From the NCBI RefSeq assembly GCF_009498035.1, contig NZ_CP034550.1:3100001-3164000 (forward strand): DNA of 64,000 bases. The letters are read 5' to 3'. This document shows, in pieces, positions 62,824 to 64,000 of this stretch. A model generated the notes under the pieces. It worked only from the letters and a program-made list of their open reading frames with translations. It did no database searches and was not told the origin of the DNA. Numbering within the stretch: position 1 is the first letter of the stretch; each line of letters begins with the position of its first letter. Position numbers and translations under genes: made by a program. Source of the DNA: Saccharothrix syringae. GTDB lineage: Bacteria; Actinomycetota; Actinomycetes; Mycobacteriales; Pseudonocardiaceae.

Positions 62824-63912
62824 ATGACTCGGCCCGACCACTCCGCGCGCCGCCCCTCCCGAGTACGCGCCGACGCCATCCACCCCGGTCCCACCCGGCC
62901 CGGCGGGCGGCGGTCGGTGGAGCGCCGCCCGTGGCCAACCGCCCCGACCACCACCCGCGTCAGCCCCGCCAAACCCACCGCATCGCGGTCGCGCGATGCG
63001 TCCTCCACACCCACTCCGGCCACCGTCTGGACCGCCGGCTCACACCCGATCGCCCTCGACGCCACCTGGCCCGCAGCACTCGTGGAGCGGATCGTCACCG
63101 CGTTCAGCCAACCCGCCGCGCAGATCGTGCTACTGCCCTGGCCGACCCCGAACCAGGACCGGCCGAAGCCGGTGTCACCGCAAGTCGACAGCGTCATCAA
63201 GCACGCGCCGGGCACCGAACCGAACCCCGAGCTGGCCGACGCCGTACACACTGTCGAACGCCTCAGCCGCCACGCTCGCGTGGAGCACGTGCCGGCCGAT
63301 CCGACCGCGACCAACCCGACCTCCCCGCCTCTTCGGACCGGCCATGTCGGCGGCTGCGATCCGGGTTTCGCGACCATCCCGGCGACACCGGCAGCGGCCG
63401 TCGAGAAGGGCGCGCACCACGACAAGCCGGTAACGTTCGGCGGCGCGGACCTGGTCATCACCAGCCTCCACCCACGCGACCGCGGCGACCGCGGCGCAGA
63501 CCTCGTCGCCCTGTTCGCGGCCCGCCTGCTGCGGGTCGGCGGCATCCTCATCGTGCTCACGCACTGTGACTGGACATCAGGTGAGCTGACCGATCCGACC
63601 GGTGCCGTGGTGACCGCCGGACAGAACGCCGACCTGCTCTACCTCCAGCACATCGTCGCCGTCCACGCACCCCTCCGCGACGGCCGCTTCCACCTCACCG
63701 ACACACACCCTGACCACCACTGCGAGGACACACCGGACGACGAAGACACCAGCGACGCGCGGGCCCGCGCCCGGCATCACGCGCCGGTGCGCGGCCTGCC
63801 CACGCCGCACCGGCGCATCCACTCCGACGTCCTGATCTTCGCCCAACCGCACGACCACCAGCCGCCGCCCCCGTCGACCGGCGCACCGTCCCACGACGGG
63901 GACCTCCGATGA
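62824..63912 (+). CDS. DNA methyltransferase-like protein, probably catalytically altered
   Basis: 362 residues, with GAAAGGGG upstream. The first 75 residues are basic and disordered. Middle: TWPAALVERIVTAFSQPAAQ. C-terminal SAM-methyltransferase-like core: FGGADLVITSLHPRD, LFAARLLRVGGILIVLTH, NADLLYLQHIVAVHAPL. The place where N4/N6 DNA methylases have (S/D/N)PPY reads TSLHP, so base transfer is doubtful. Similar proteins recur on actinomycete integrative elements. Coupled by ATGA to the next gene. Confidence 0.7.
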   Translation: MTRPDHSARRPSRVRADAIHPGPTRPGGRRSVERRPWPTAPTTTRVSPAKPTASRSRDASSTPTPATVWTAGSHPIALDATWPAALVERIVTAFSQPAAQIVLLPWPTPNQDRPKPVSPQVDSVIKHAPGTEPNPELADAVHTVERLSRHARVEHVPADPTATNPTSPPLRTGHVGGCDPGFATIPATPAAAVEKGAHHDKPVTFGGADLVITSLHPRDRGDRGADLVALFAARLLRVGGILIVLTHCDWTSGELTDPTGAVVTAGQNADLLYLQHIVAVHAPLRDGRFHLTDTHPDHHCEDTPDDEDTSDARARARHHAPVRGLPTPHRRIHSDVLIFAQPHDHQPPPPSTGAPSHDGDLR

Positions 63913-64000
63913 GCGCCACGCGCATTCCCGACCCCGCCCGCTCCGGACCGCGCCACCAGGAAGGCCTGCCCGTGACACACCACCACGCCGTCCAGCCGGT
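63909..64000 (+). CDS. Start of a gene cut by the window end
   Basis: Begins at an ATG overlapping the previous stop (ATGA): MSATRIPDPARSG, HQEGLPVTHHHAV. Only about 30 residues are visible; no family can be assigned. Coupling suggests a partner of the methyltransferase-like protein. Confidence 0.5.
   Translation, partial: MSATRIPDPARSGPRHQEGLPVTHHHAVQP

Noticed and set aside
49854..64000. Biosynthetic gene cluster or phage
   Set aside because: No synthase, capsid, portal or terminase genes; the content is transfer machinery.

Overview
The window is high-GC actinobacterial DNA. The GC-rich wobble positions, frequent GTG starts, ATGA and GTGA gene overlaps, DUF5753-type regulators, an Rv3651-like protein and a monoderm-type Tad locus all point to the Pseudonocardiales (for example Saccharothrix, Actinosynnema or Lentzea). 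That placement is an inference; there is no rRNA or marker gene to test it.

0-6 kb, minus strand: a TIR-domain gene sits just upstream of a giant STAND/NLR-type gene (TIR-like, NACHT, pentapeptide repeats, then at least 12 nearly identical WD40 repeats) that runs off the left edge. This looks like a two-gene immune sensor/effector pair. A decayed IS5-family element follows. 6-10 kb: a membrane GAF-like protein overlaps a polyprenyl-phosphate sugar transferase.

10-17 kb: small regulators typical of actinomycetes. They include a DUF5753 XRE regulator coupled to a zinc-finger protein, a TPR protein coupled to a frameshifted gene, and an XRE-TPR/NUDIX pair. 17-20.6 kb: an Rv3651-like protein with an SDR dehydrogenase, a GGDEF cyclase and an HxlR regulator.

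20.6-34.7 kb: a near-complete Tad/Flp pilus locus (prepilin peptidase, SAF/CpaB, TadZ, TadA, TadB, TadC, a small pilin, three TadE/G-like pseudopilins), interrupted by a phosphatase and two small genes. It ends in a 999-residue membrane protein with LysM and a C-terminal SARP/BTAD regulator. A 1.15-kb gap with a 12-bp tandem repeat follows.

35.8-41.2 kb: an accessory operon of small proteins, a MoxR/NorQ-like AAA ATPase, a VWA protein that also carries an HExxH motif, and a DUF4192-like protein. 41.2-47.7 kb: a degraded membrane gene, a DUF6338-like membrane protein divergent from a 55-residue protein plus a 1278-residue TPR-CHAT caspase-like protease, then a broken Ser/Thr kinase. The small protein/CHAT/DUF6338 set is the second candidate for an undescribed defence or signalling system.

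47.9-64 kb: the mating-pore part of a conjugative or integrative element. On the minus strand are a sigma-like HTH protein, a VirB2-like pilin, VirB6/TrbL, a PrgI-family protein, VirB4, VirD4/TraG, a replication-relaxation protein and a lytic transglycosylase-NlpC/P60 hydrolase. On the plus strand are a PQQ-type propeller protein, a RAMA-domain protein and a degenerate-looking DNA methyltransferase homologue. No integrase, relaxase or tRNA attachment site was found in the window.
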